A model generated the notes under the pieces. It searched no databases, was not told the DNA's origin, and worked only from the letters and a program-made list of their open reading frames with translations. From Chamaecyparis obtusa (Eukaryota; Streptophyta; Pinopsida; Cupressales; Cupressaceae), in the NCBI GenBank assembly GCA_027943335.1, contig BSBK01006348.1, positions 371,001 through 435,000 on the forward strand: a DNA stretch of 64,000 nt, in the 5' to 3' direction. This document shows positions 34,501 to 45,950 of this stretch, piece after piece. The translations under genes were made by a program, and so were the position numbers. Every line of letters begins with the position of its first letter. Positions within the stretch are counted from its first letter, which is position 1.

Positions 34501-35143
34501 CATAGATGAAGACGAACCGGTCATCGACCAGCTGGAAGTACTTGCTCAAACTATCAGTGAGGATCTAACTGATCCAGAAACAATAGCAATTGAACACTAT
34601 GAGAAGAAAAGAGTGGAGATTCTTCACAAGCTAGTTGCAGATATAAAGGCTATTTTGTCAAACAATCTAACAGCTCTTCAAGAACAGATACAAGTTGCAG
34701 GAAGTTTGATAAGAAAAACTTCGAGTTTCGAAATATTCTTACAAGATTTAACTCAAAATGCTACAAAGACCTCAGAGGACATAAAAGCTATGTCAACCCA
34801 ATTTGACATCAAGAATAAAACTGCAACAACTTTTAGTAGAGAAATGGGTAGTCTTGCCCTAATCCTAAGAAAGACAGTTGAAGAAGAGAACAAAAGAATC
34901 CAAGACATCATTGGATTTCAGATGCTTCTAGCCCCAACACTTGATATTATGCACCAGACAACTATTTCTACAGATGCTCTGATTAATGAACCGAACTACA
35001 AAATTGTAGAAGATATGGAGAACATCATTGTTTCTCTCAAGGCAGCCCAAAAGAACATTGAATATGTAACTGGTCAATGGGCACCTTTCCTACATTCTGC
35101 AAAGAACATCTATAAGGATATCTTCGCAAAACTTCAAATGTGA
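31523..35143 (+). pseudogene. N1 ORF2: large conserved protein of unknown function
   Basis: The ATG at 31523 (GCAATGGCA) corresponds to the start in N3, giving about 1,207 codons to the TGA at 35141. Domains by appearance: an N-terminal globular region (VLLTEDVTAFIYAKQEELGE, a VSYPTIFKPEWIRMVVSRVHEP block, ALTLRTIS); a basic stretch (RIPTPKKKPENAQPKAQKKK); a helical core (HLTLEEATQQAEL, RPGLSDKRIKLLLEEASMN); an acidic Gln/Glu stretch near 34080-34310; an SSSKRQLLFSEESEAKRSK nuclear-signal-like segment; and a C-terminal coiled-coil region (34600-35140). Stops occur at 31538, 32021, 32194, 33946, 33967 and 34414. A segment at about 32385-32780 is in another frame. It is not a pol protein. The function is unknown. 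Confidence 0.82.
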
Positions 35144-35397
35144 AGGAAAACATGACCCTTTGTCCTATAGAGGCAAAAAAGTGGAAGAAGAAGAACAAAA
35201 CAAAGAAAGCAGAACAAAGAGCAAAAGAGAGAGTATAAACAAAGCAGAAATGGAAGAAGAGAAGAACAGGTAGAAGTGAATGGAGAACACAGAACAGGAC
35301 ACGAATAGGACACAATAGAAAGAACAAACAGCTTCATCTGAGCACTCAAACAGGGGAAGTGAGTATGGTTTTGTGTACAGTTTTTGCCACCAATGAT
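35144..35397 (+). other. N1 3' untranslated region
   Basis: This is a purine-rich stretch with many AGAACA and GAAGAA motifs between the ORF2 stop and the PPT. N2 and N3 have a homologous region whose first part reads CTTTGTCCTATRGAGGCAAAAA. Confidence 0.6.
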
Positions 35398-35409
35398 AAA
35401 GGGGAAGAT
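35398..35409 (+). promoter_or_regulatory. Polypurine tract of N1
   Basis: AAAGGGGAAGAT lies directly before the 3' LTR start TGTTAGC. Confidence 0.92.
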
Positions 35410-36518
35410 TGTTAGCAATTTAATTTGTCATTAGTGTACATTCACAAACACCGAGCACCGGTCACTCACGTTACTTAGAAGACACCGGTAGAAAAGGAAC
35501 AGAGTGTATGCACCAGTAGATAAAGATAAGTTAACACACCGGTAGACCAATCTATGTACACTGTACCGATAGCAGAGTGCATACAAAGTTGAACCAGAGA
35601 TAAAGTAACACCAGTCTAAGTTACACTGGTCTTAAACTGCCTATAGATCCGCACCGAATTATGCAGAGCAGTTTGAGTTAAAAGCCTGACTATACAGGAC
35701 ATCTACCGCTTGGATGAGGAGTTAGCTTTTTAACAGGAGTTAGCTTTAAGTCTACGGATGATCTCAAGGTAAACTCCAGATCACAACGCATAGTCTTTAT
35801 GTGTTGCATGATTTATGGTTTACTCCTTGGCGGTTCTATGAGGACAAGGGATTCACTCTTGTATAAATATGAGTGATAGGACGCACGATATAGTGTTGTT
35901 GCTATTGTTGAAAATTGGTGATTGGAAAGAGTAGAGGAGAGATATCTTTTGAGGAGGGCTACAAGCACAGAGGTGAAGAAAGCAAGGAGATATCAACAGC
36001 CAGGGTAACTGGGGAAGAGATCAACAGGTCTAATCTAATCAAACATTGAGTGTCACAGTAGACCACTGCTTTTATAAGGTGTGAAAGCATATCGAAATCC
36101 CTTAATCAGGGTGGACCTAATCGGTTCGTTGTAAAATCCCCTAACAGGGTAACATCTTTGTTGATGTTTAAAGTCTTGTAACAAGGCAACTCTTGACAGG
36201 GTTCAGATCTTAATAGATCTTTTGTAAAATCCCTTAACCGGGTAGCACCTTAACCAATGCTTTGTAATCTCCTAACAGGGCACCTTCATTTTGTACTAGT
36301 GAAGTTGTGAGATCCGTCTCACTGTGGTTTTTTCTTTCTAACCGAGGGTTTCCACGTATAAATACTTGTGTTGATCTGTGTGATTATGTTTATGCTTGAA
36401 TATCTGTTATATTCTAATTATCAGTTAAGGATAATTTGAAAGAAGTTGAGAATTAAAAGTACTGGAGAGTATTTACTGATTCACCCCCCCCGCTCTCAGT
36501 AACTAGTAAGTATTAACA
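35410..36518 (+). repeat. 3' LTR of N1
   Basis: It is 1,109 bp, collinear with the 5' LTR. It has an extra ~28 bases near 35545 and a partial duplication of GGAGTTAGCTTT at 35718-35747. It ends AAGTATTAACA, followed by CAACA. Confidence 0.92.
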
Positions 36519-36523
36519 CAACA

Positions 36524-36880
36524 TCCTCCGCACTTGCTCTGACATCGACACCATCATTATGCTCAAGCAAGGGACCGCTGTCAGAAAAATCAGAACCTTT
36601 ATTGTTATTCAAATAAGTGTTTGCCTCTTTTTTCTTTGCAAAGAAAGGATCCAATATTCCCAAACATTGTAGAAGCCCAAATAGATTTCTACTGTAATCC
36701 TGAAAGGAATTATTATAATCCCATAAGGTATACATGAGCTTTGGCATAAGATCCTGTATAGACTTTGTTTTACGCATGATTTACACAAACCCTCTATCCT
36801 TAATGTAAGAGACCTCCCCCATAGGATGACAGGAAACCGCTCGGATATAACTATAAGAACCTCAACAGATTCTAACTTCA
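36524..36880 (-). pseudogene. H internal coding fragment near 5' LTR
   Basis: The minus strand reads MRKTKSIQDLMPKLMYTLWD from 36777, continues NSFQDYSRNLFGLLQCLGIL and an acidic tail, and runs across the N1 insertion point into 28652. Upstream (36926-36780) is another open piece in a different frame. The protein is unrecognised. Its place just inside the 5' LTR would suit a Gag-like N-terminus, but no motif confirms that. Confidence 0.4.
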
Positions 36881-37640
36881 GCTCTATAATATCCCTTGCG
36901 ATTCCTGGCGCAAATTTGAATCTCAAGGAATTTTGTCAAACACTTGTCACGAAACCTCTATCTTGTTGTCTTTTATTTTTTAGATAATTTTTGTTTGCTT
37001 GGAATGGTTTCAAATGAAATATAAATGCTTGCATATGATTACTAAGATATCTAGGAAAAGAACTAAACTACAAATGCAATCTTTTTTGTCTTTTTGAATG
37101 TATGCATATGATTTCTAAATGTAAAATGTGCACCTACAACCAATGGATATTTTCACAAACACTTGGCATGCATACTAGAGATTTAAAATGAAGTGAAAAC
37201 AATAGCTATATGAAAGGCATTTCAACTAACAGTTGTTGTGCAAACTTATAACTCCTTATTTTGATTACAAACAACTTACAATAAAACTATTTGCAAATAT
37301 TAAAATCTAAATCTACTAAGCACATAATATAGATAACCTGGTAATGGATCGCAGCTTGAGATATTGTCTTATATTGATTGCAGCTCTGTCTGAAAATTAA
37401 TATCCATAAACGCCAATGTAGAAATGAGCCAATGACATTCAAAAACCCTAAAATATGCTCTCTAGAACACTAACGTTACCTTCTAGTGACTCACGTGGCA
37501 TTCTTTAAACCCTACAACTGTCTTTAATACTCCACATGTTGGCTTCTAATGACTGCAATTGGTATTAATTGATGAGTCTCCAATGTCTGCAAATAATCTG
37601 ATTTATACACTTGGATTTCAAACCCTTGTATGGGTACAAT
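36881..37640 (-). repeat. 5' LTR of element H, PBS-proximal part
   Basis: It matches 14729-15490 block by block (AACACTTGTCACGAAACCTC; a TTTTCACAAACACTTGGCATG block). It stops at TATGGGTACAAT, where T3 is inserted, and resumes at 47985. No PBS is clearly preserved at the inner boundary, which is approximate. Confidence 0.75.
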
Positions 37641-38763
37641 AGGTGCAGGGCAGCCCGAGCAACATCCTAGATGTTCCTTAGGTTTTTGTGTTTTGTGCGT
37701 TTTGTAATAATTGGATGGATCTTTAAGATCTTCCTCTCTTGGTTTGGATCCATTTGTGTGGTCAAGGATCCCTAAGGCACACCTATAAGCCTTGGGATAC
37801 CTTAGTCCACTTGGATTATTAGTCTTTGAGAAATAGATGAATTAGGTGATTCTGATGTTTTTTGAGTTTTAGACATGATTCCAATAAATTTGAACCATTT
37901 TAGGCATGTTTGAATAGGTTTGAAGGTTAAAGTCTTAACCTATGGTCTTAGGAGAGTAAAAATGCAAGAATTGCAAAATGTTGCAAAGTTAGGAGTGTAA
38001 TATTATTGATTCCAAAGGCTTAGAGTGTGACTCGAAGGGTTGAAGGGTTTGCATCAAGCCCTAGGCTGAATATCTCAATGTATTCAGCTAGGTTTGATGC
38101 GTGTTAGAGTGTGCAGTTTAGTTTGGAGAATTGATTGGTGCAACCAAATTGAAGGTGGATTTGTGTTAGTTGGAGTGTGGAGAAGCTGTCCAAAACCCTG
38201 AACCAATCCCATGAACCCATCCTTGACCACTTGCTCTGGAAGCCAAGCCTAATTTGGCCAATTAGGTCTGAGAACTCAGTAAGGGTTAGGTGTTGCAGGA
38301 GTGGAGTTGGGTCTTAAGGCTTTGGGGATCTCTGTAACTTCCAAGTCTCACCCGGAAGGAGAAGTTGCACACCAAAAACTAGTTGAGGAGACCTAGTAGG
38401 ATTCCTAGGTCAATCAGTGTTCGGTACATTGTGGAAGTTGAAGGGTCAATCTGAGGGTTGTTTCCCTATCCTTACATCATAAGTAAGGTGTTCCAACCTT
38501 TGGTGGGGTTGTGTGAAGCCACTGGTGAAGATTTCCCAAGTTGCCCTAGAATAGGGTTAATGTCCCTAAGTCTCAAATTTCGAAGAATTTATGTGAAGCC
38601 TTTGGGCATTGAGGAGAAGTAGGATAGGTGTCTAACCACCACTACTTGGTTGAAATAACTTGTGTTTCAAGGTCAGGAGGATTGGATTGCATTAAATCCA
38701 ATCTTGGAGAATTGAAGAGGAAATAGAACATTTCCTAAGCTTCTTGCTGTCCACTTTGCATCA
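37641..38763 (+). repeat. 5' LTR of T3
   Basis: It is 1,123 bp, from AGGTGCAGGGCAGCCC to CACTTTGCATCA. The first base is A where TG is expected, probably a mutation, because the target duplication fixes the boundary. The PBS follows after two bases. Confidence 0.85.
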
Positions 38764-38765
38764 GG

Positions 38766-38777
38766 TGGTATTAGAGC
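38766..38777 (+). promoter_or_regulatory. Primer binding site of T3
   Basis: TGGTATTAGAGC differs at one base (C to T) from the initiator-Met PBS. Confidence 0.85.
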
Positions 38778-38814
38778 CTGCAAAAGCTCTTGGGAACAAT
38801 CATGACAGACTAGA

Positions 38815-39901
38815 ATGACACTAATGAAGAGGAACCATAAGGATCACAAATGTGGAGTTAGCCAAAATTGTAAGGGAACAAGCTGCCAAGAACAAGAAGA
38901 TGGAGAAGAGACAGCAAGGTTGAAGAACTTGCAACTCAGTGGATCTGGTGGTGGAGAATCAGATTCAGAAGATGAAGAAGAGAGTTCAAACCCTACAAGA
39001 TGGGGAATGCTAGATGATCAAAGATCAATGATAGAAGCCTTAGAGAGGGTTGGTAGAAGAGATCACAAACCAGATATACCTATGTTTGTGGGAAGGATGG
39101 ATCCGAAGGAATGTATGGATTGGGTAGAAGCCCTAGAAAATCACTTTGAATGTGATGACATTCCTGCACACCAGAAAATTAAGATTGCAAAATAAAAAAT
39201 GAAAGGTCCTGCATTGAGTTGGTGGAATTTCTTACAGAATGAGAGAGTGGAAAAGAAGGAACCAATATCCTCATGGAAGAAGATGCTTAGAAAGATTAAG
39301 AAACAATTTATCCCAGAAGACTGAGGTAACCTTGCATAAGAAGTTACAAAATTTGAAGCAAAGAGATCTTGATGTAGGCTCCTATAATGATGAGTTCCAC
39401 AAGATCACCATGAAGGTCAAGGTCCCTGAAAATTCAAAGAAAAAGCTTGTCAGATATTTGAATGGACTTAAGTTCAGTATCCAAGATGAACTAAGTCTGT
39501 TTAATCCTCAATTTGTACATCAGTGTTATCAAATGGAAATGAAGATTGAAGAAAAGAAAAGGAGGAGAGGGGAGAAGAATAATAGAGGAAGAGGAAACAA
39601 TTTCAAAGGAAGAGGAAGGTCTCAAGGAAGAGGATCATCATCAAGGCCACAAGGAGAACCAAGCCATCAAGAACTTGAAAGGGATCAAAATCAAAGGAAT
39701 AGTTTTAGAGGAGGTAGAGGAAGCAATAGGGGAAGATCTAGAGGCAGAAACACTCATGTATTCACTAGAAGGTGTTTCTCTTGCAACCAAGTTGGTCACC
39801 AATCCTTTAGGTGTCCAAGAAAAGCCAACACAAGTTCCAATACACCAGGACAATTGTATTTCGTCACTATGCTCTTGAGTGGTAAATCCTCATCTTTATG
39901 A
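38815..39901 (+). pseudogene. gag: T3 gag with CCHC knuckle
   Basis: The N-terminal half (38815-39195) ends in the Gag core MFVGRMDPKECMDWVEALEN and, after a TAA near 39193, continues in frame with GPALSWWNFL and a KKQFIPED block near 39300. A frameshift at about 39320 moves the rest into the next frame: EVTLHKKLQNLKQ, DVGSYNDEFHKI, an Arg/Gly-rich stretch (39550-39760) and the knuckle CFSCNQVGHQSFRCP near 39774-39818. The RGR/GRG repeats suggest RNA binding. The protease follows only after insertion S4. Confidence 0.88.
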
Positions 39902-39977
39902 TCAATCTTTGTTCTTATATGTTAATCTTTATTTTATCTTTGCCCTACAGGATGGCAAGATCATGCTTTGATACCAC
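39902..39977 (-). other. Internal remnant and PBS of the S4 element
   Basis: About 75 bases separate T3 gag from the S4 LTR. They include a minus-strand PBS, TGGTATCAAAGC (39965-39976), one base from the LTR. The rest of the S4 element's interior and its other LTR are missing. Confidence 0.65.
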
Positions 39978-42408
39978 TGTAATGTCCCCTTGTGTGGATC
40001 TCTTAGAATTTCAACTAAATCCTTATAACTGTAATTGCAAGAGACTTATTCCTACATATAACTTGTATGTAATCTTCTATTTATCATAAGTGAGTGTCTT
40101 GATATTTATGAAGACTAATTTGTCAGGGATATGTTGCCCAACAACAATTTTGATTCTTATTTGATGGCAGTATAATTGCTGTATACTGGAATTTGTCTCT
40201 GATCAACAAGACTGACTTTATGTCCCAATTGTTTTATGCAGAATAAGTGCTTCTGTAACAAAGGTTGATCTGATTATACATATGAGATTGTATACCTGTA
40301 ATGTCCCTTGTTGGGACCTTTCTTAATTTATCTTAAATTTATCGAATAGGGTTTGGATTGTAATGTCCATGATAGGATTAGTCAATTATTGTAATGTCCC
40401 TTGTTATTCTACTTCTATAAAATCCTGCAAAACCGTTGTTAGTACATGATATCATTAAAATATATATATACTTTCATGCTCTACTCTAAGTTAGTAAGGG
40501 GAAGTTGGCCCTTAAGGCTGCCTCTGAGTCGGCTTCATAGCGCCCCCGGCTTGAGAGACATTCGCTCCCTCTAAGCATTCGGGTCCTTGGCACATCATTC
40601 CCAGAATGCTGCCCGTAAGGTCCTCTTGGAAGCAACTAGTTGCTTTCCAACTAGTGACATTCCAAGCCTATGCATATGCATATGACTAGGCTATCAGTAT
40701 ATATACTGCCTTTGAGACTAGAGAAATGGCTTAGTTTCCTCTAGTCCCCTCTAGATACGGGGATTCTTCCGTATCATCAATTGTTTGAGATATTAAATAT
40801 CGAGACTAAGAAATTATCATAATTTCTTCTAGCCCCCTCCAGATATGAAATCCACCTTTTAATGAATACGTTATTCATTCTTTGTGGCTCATATCATCAC
40901 ATATATAATCATTTAAATCCTTATTAGAAATATAATTGAAAATAGTTCCTTACATTAACTATGATACAATTATCCATAAAAAACACAATTAAATATACAC
41001 ATAATCAATATATATATATATTCATATATAAATATATCCTGAGATTAAAACATAAACATATATATATAAATATATATACATATTTATGTATAAATATATT
41101 CTGAATATTAAATACAACATAATAAATAAAATATATATATATTTTTATACTTACCCCATGTAATGCTTATGGTCTTCGTTGCTGTCTTAGATTGTATATT
41201 TCTTTTTACTAATGAGTTATTCTTCCTTTGTCACGTTACTATCGTGCTGCTCTGTAAATATCAACCATATTGTTTGTTGTTGTCCTTAGTCGCTGCAAGA
41301 GACTTCATTGCTGCTGGTAAAGTCTTTGTTGATATAATAATGATTTGTGTCTTCAAGACTTCTTCTTATTCCCCCTTTCTTTTCCAGCGATATGCGACTA
41401 AATATGAAATGAGGAACCGTTCATCAAAGGTGGCATCCTTTCCATATCAAACGGTAAATACTTAATGGTTGGTTAGCAGTCGTATCCCTTGCAACATAAC
41501 AATCTCTTCTTATACTTGGTCAACTAATTGCATCTCATAATGATGATTAGCTTCATCCGCACCCATATCAATGTTGTTCCGTATTATATTTGATAGTATC
41601 CATATTATTGAATATTAATGTCAATATCATATTATCGTTATTGGTTAATGTATAATATTGTATTTAATATTATGAGAGGCTGGGTCAAATTACAGAGTTT
41701 GGTATCTTAATAGATCATTTCATATTTATTGTCATCGCTAGTCCTGTTACTAATGATGCGGCAGTTCCAATACTTCTCTATGCAGCCAATGCCGATATTT
41801 TCTATGATCTGCTGATCTAGTAATTATTATCCTCATGATAATCCTTACTGTTTTGGAGACTCATAGTTGCCGTCTCAGCTACGACTCAGATCTCTAGTCA
41901 TATCTCGTTTCTTATAGGATTCACAAAATGTTGGTCTATTTCACCAATGTGAATCTATGTTATTTAACTATTTATTATTATTATATTATTGTGTTAATAT
42001 TTTAATAATAGATTATAATATTATCATGTGGTTAATAGTATTGTCATATTAACATAGTATTTATTAATAATATATTATTATTTATCTATTGATAATAATC
42101 ATATATTATTATTTATTAATTGTTATTATATTAATATATTATTAATATGCATCATTAATTTATGAATATATCATCACTTTATTATTAATATATAATATAT
42201 TGATACATATATTATTATATCATATTATAATAATATTAATGTTCGATATATCAACTTTTATATTTTGATTATTATACATCCAATATTATATTGATTAATG
42301 TATTATTATTTTATAAATTATATAATACATTAATTATTTTGCTTTAGAGATTCTACAAAACAAGATGAGGATATTGTCCAAAAGGTCTTCAAATAGAGGG
42401 ACATGACA
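39978..42408 (-). mobile_element. LTR of truncated element S4 inside T3
   Basis: On the minus strand the LTR starts TGTCATGTCCC at 42408 and ends GGGGACATTACA at 39978, 2,431 bp, with a PBS beyond. Its GC-richer core (40490-40790) and AT-rich body match S2 in reverse. LTR-end motifs (GGGACATTACA type) recur at 40390, 40359 and 40297 before the real end. A fragmentary open frame at 41163-41465 shows no domain. Confidence 0.75.
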
Positions 42409-42850
42409 ACTACCTCTAGACCTGCAGATCCTGAGCAAGGAGAATGTGTAATGTTCAATAGAACACTCTTGAAGGTACCAACTCATAAGGAACCCCCAAA
42501 AAGGAAGAGCTTATTCAAGACTCATTCCAACGTAAATGGTGGAGTTTGTAAAGTTATTGTTGATCTACAGAAAATTTGGCTTCTAATGAGATGATAAGTA
42601 AACTTGGTTTAAAGAAAATACCACATCCAAATCCTTATAAGGTGTCTTGGCTCAATAAAGATCAACAAACCTTGGTAGATGAACAATGTTGGGTAGAATT
42701 CCAAGTAGGGGAATACAAAGACAAAGTCTTATGTGAAGTTGTGAATATGGATGCATGCCATCTCCTTTTAGGTAGGCCCTGGTAGTATGATGTTGATGCT
42801 CAACATGGAGGGAAGAAGAATGTCTACACCTTAACCAAGAATAAGTTACA
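42409..42850 (+). pseudogene. T3 aspartic protease region
   Basis: Readable blocks are KRKSLFKTHSNVNGGVCKVIVD, then NLAS.EMISKLGLKKIPHP, PYKVSWLNKDQQ, WVEFQVGEYKDKVLCEVV and DACHLLLGRPW, the usual plant gypsy retropepsin. At the active site, after VIVD, the bases that would encode the Ser-Gly-Ser segment are largely missing (GTTGATCTACAGAAAATTTG near 42558), which also shifts the frame. A stop follows RPW at 42783. The enzyme cannot have been active in this copy. Confidence 0.88.
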
Positions 42851-42852
42851 CC

Positions 42853-43540
42853 ATGATCCCTCTCCCTGATACTGATAAAGATAGGATCTTGACAAACAGT
42901 GTGATGTTAGTAGGAGAGGAGGAGTTTTTACAAGTCCTCAAGGAGAAAGGGACACCTTGTTTTTCCATCATAGTCAAGCCAAAGCAAATACCAATAGGTC
43001 AAGAACCTCAAAGAAGTGTTGGTCCAAAGGAAGTTGAGGATTTGTTGAATAAGTACAAGGGGATAGTTGTAGATAACAGTACAGATACTTTGCCACCAAC
43101 GAGAGACATCAGTCACTGCATAGATCTCATCCTTGGTTCTACATTGCCCAATAAGTGTGCCTATAAATTGACTCCTGAACAAAATGCAAAGGTTGCAAGA
43201 CAGATTCAAGGGTTATATGAGAAAGGCTTCATTAGGAAGAGCATAAGCCCTTGTGTTGTGCTAGCAGTCCTAGCCCCTAAGAAGGAGGGTACATGGAGGT
43301 TATGTATTGATTCTAGAGTCATCAATAGGATAACCATTAGATATAAGTTTCCTATGCCAAGGATAGAAGATCTCATGGACTGTCTAGGAGGGGCAAGATA
43401 CTACTCTAAAATTGACTTGAAGAGTGGATACCACTAGATTAGGATCCGAGAAGGGGATGAGTGGAAGACAGCTTTCAAAACCAATGAAGGATTGTTTGAA
43501 TGGGTTGTGATGCCTTTTGGCCTTTCAAATGCTCTTAGCA
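42853..43540 (+). pseudogene. T3 reverse transcriptase, N-terminal part
   Basis: It includes the pre-RT stretch (ISHCIDLILGSTLPNKCAYK), the RT fingers (GLYEKGFIRKSISPCVVLAV, GTWRLCIDSRVINRIT), the first catalytic-region block (YSKIDLKSGYH), a TAG, and then [14 protein letters not shown] and [10 protein letters not shown]. The gene is cut at 43540 by solo LTR S1 and resumes at 45085. Confidence 0.92.
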
Positions 43541-45079
43541 TGTAATGTCCCCGTTTTTCAGGCTTTTGGGATTAGCTTGGTTTGGCGACCCTCGCAAGCT
43601 AATCAGGTGATCAGAGGGGGTCAGATGTCAGAGCCAGTGTTGGGATTCCATTCTGGGGATTCAGTTTATCAGGTCTGCTCTTCGTTTGGGTCTTTTTGGT
43701 CGACTTACTATTTTTAGTAAGTGGTATTTTGGGTATGGCCAGGATTAGCAGGGTGTCTGCACGGAATGTCAGTTGTTTCAGGATTGAGCTTCAGAGAGTC
43801 TCCAGTTTGAGAGAATTACTATTTATAGTAAGTCTATTTTTAGCAGTTGGCTATTTTTGGCAGTGGGTCATTTCCGGCAGGGTAGTTGGCGTTTGAGGCT
43901 CTGGTGTTGGAAATGAGTTTGTACAGTCAGCAAGTTTCAGAGGCTTTAGGTTTTTAAAGTTATCGTTATTAAATTAAATTATTTTAATTTAATAACTTTA
44001 ATACTTTATAACTTTAATGTTATAAAGTGAAGAGGTCATTTAAAAGCCTTTTTAATAAAAAAAGTGAAATTGTGCTTTTTCTAAAAAGCTATATATTCTA
44101 CTCGAAAAGGCACTTTCATTCATTCATTGTTTATTTGATAAAATTTATTAAGTCTCTTGGCTGTGAAAAACTGGCTAGGGTTTTGAGGACTGATTCCTCT
44201 TCTGGCAATTTGAGCCATCACAGATTGGTGGTGAATTTTGTAGCTGCTGATTCTTAATTAAATCTAGTGCTGATGTATACTAGGTTTATGAGAAGTTTGT
44301 TCTGCAGGCAAATCAATTTATTCATTCTGGGGTTTGATTTGTCTTCCTGCTGGAGTTCTGAAATTGTTTGGAGGAGTTCTGTGTTTCTTCATTTGGTAAT
44401 TGCATTCGAATTTGCTGAGGTTGTTTTTATTGAGAAATCTGCTGTTAATTAATTGTTGATGCTGCAATTAATAAATTGGTGTTCGGTTTTTTGGTGAAGT
44501 TATTTATACAGGCAAATCATTTGTTCTTAAGGTTTAATAATTGATTGAGAGATTGGAAGAGATCTTCTTGCAGATGCTGAATTAATTATATTGAGATTGA
44601 AATCACAAAATCTGGAAACCCACATTAATTACATGGCTGCATTTTTTAATTGGGAATTTGAGGAGCTTAATTGTTTGCTCACGTGACTAGAAAACAGGGT
44701 CAGATTAATACTTCTGCTGAAACCATCAACACAGCAAGCCAACCTCATGATATTACATCTTGTCGTGAATGTACAGACTGGAGTTTAGGCGTTAGAGAAT
44801 TGTGGTATGTTTTTATGAAAGACATTACAAATTACAAGCATTTTCGGACTGCCAGGTGCCTTTGTTTTTTATATTAATTGAAATGCTTTTATATATTGTT
44901 TGTAATGGGAAATAAGAATCAATTAAATTATCAAGGAATATCATTTGTTTTGGATGGATTATTTTGAACTTGGTGAAGATTGATTATTAAATTGCGATTA
45001 AAAGATTTATTGAGCAAGTGCTGCAAATATTTTAAATAAAATAAGTGGATTTGGAAGAAGCCAGTTTCGGTTCTTCACA
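43541..45079 (+). mobile_element. Solo LTR S1 inside the T3 RT gene
   Basis: A 1,539-bp LTR runs from TGTAATGTCCCCG to GGTTCTTCACA. TAGCA (43536-43540, 45080-45084) flanks it and the host gene resumes without loss. It belongs to the same family as the LTR at 5251-6632. A TATA-like CTATATATTC lies near 44088. It has no internal region, so it formed by LTR-LTR recombination. Small open frames inside are non-coding. Confidence 0.95.
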
Positions 45080-45084
45080 TAGCA

Positions 45085-45548
45085 CCTTTATGAGGTTAAT
45101 GAATGAGATCCTTAAGTCTTTCATCAATCATTTTGTTGTTGTTTGTTTAGATGACATCTTAATCTTTAGCAAGGATAAGGATGAGCATTTGATGCATCTT
45201 GACATGGTATTGAAAAGGTTACATGAGGAGCAGTTAAGGATAAATTTGGACAAGCGTGTGTTTTTGCAGGAAGAGCTTGTATTTCTTATCTTTGTCATCT
45301 CCAAGGGCAACTTGAAAATAGACCCCTCAAAGGTGGAAGCCATATTGAATTGGCCTACTCCTAAATCTGCTAGTGAGGTAAAGAGTTTTCATGGCCTTGC
45401 TAGTTTTTATAGAAAGTTTGTGAAGAATTTCAATGGGATAAGTGCACCAATGATAGATACTATCAAAGGGGGAAGGAAATGTCAATTTGTTTGGACTGAA
45501 GCTGCAAATAAGTCATTTGAATATCTAAAAACAAGGGTTGCTCAATAA
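45085..45548 (+). pseudogene. T3 reverse transcriptase, C-terminal part
   Basis: Immediately after the duplicated target, FMRLMNEILKSFINHF leads to the catalytic VVVCLDDILIFSKD box near 45133-45175 and then LRINLDKRVFLQEELVFL, INWP-type ILNWPTPKS and SFHGLASFYRKFVKNF, the gypsy RT connection region. It ends at a TAA (45546-45548) at the RNase H junction. Confidence 0.93.
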
Positions 45549-45950
45549 CCTATCCTAGTGCTTTTTGATTTTTACAAAGTTTTCACCATTGAATGTGATG
45601 CTAGTAAGAGGGCCATTGGGGGTGTTCTCAGTCAAGAAGGGAGACCTGTGACATTTTTCAGTGAAAAACTTTATAAGGCAAAGAAGAAGTACTCTACCTA
45701 TGACTTGGAGATGTATGCTATGGTTCAATCCCTTAGGAAGTGGAGGCATTACTTGTTGCCAAAAGAATTTATTGTTTATACTGATAATCATGCTTTGAGT
45801 TTTCTGAATAGGAAGGAGAAGTTGAACCATAGGCACTCAAGTGGATGGAGTACTTGCAAGCATTTACCTTCACCATAGGGCATAAGAAGTGTGTGGCTAA
45901 CAAGGTAGTTGATGCCTTGAGCAAGAGGAATCTGGCCATACAGGAGGTTT
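45549..45950 (+). pseudogene. T3 RNase H
   Basis: Catalytic landmarks are visible: IECDASKRAIGGVLSQEG (first Asp), YSTYDLEMYAMVQSLRKWRH (Glu) and FIVYTDNHALSFL (second Asp). A frameshift near 45835 moves the tail (TIGHKKCVANKVVDALSKR) to another frame, and a TAA sits at about 45951. Confidence 0.9.

Larger units (their letters stand above)
28658..36518 (+). mobile_element. Complete element N1: LTR element without pol
   Basis: A 7,861-bp plus-strand element has TG...CA LTRs, a PBS, a PPT and CAACA target duplications (28653-28657, 36519-36523). The interior holds two coding regions, ORF1 (coiled coil plus zinc knuckles) and ORF2 (about 1,200 codons, unknown). I find no protease, integrase, RT or RNase H motif in any frame. 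It is therefore non-autonomous but with large coding capacity, unlike ordinary LARDs, which are non-coding. Confidence 0.9.

Noticed and set aside
35037..35418. Membrane-protein-like hydrophobic frames on the minus strand
   Set aside because: They are complements of the purine-rich N1 3' region and are not conserved as proteins.
41163..41465. A 100-codon gene in S4
   Set aside because: It lies inside an AT-rich LTR, has a hydrophobic low-complexity translation and no counterpart in S2.
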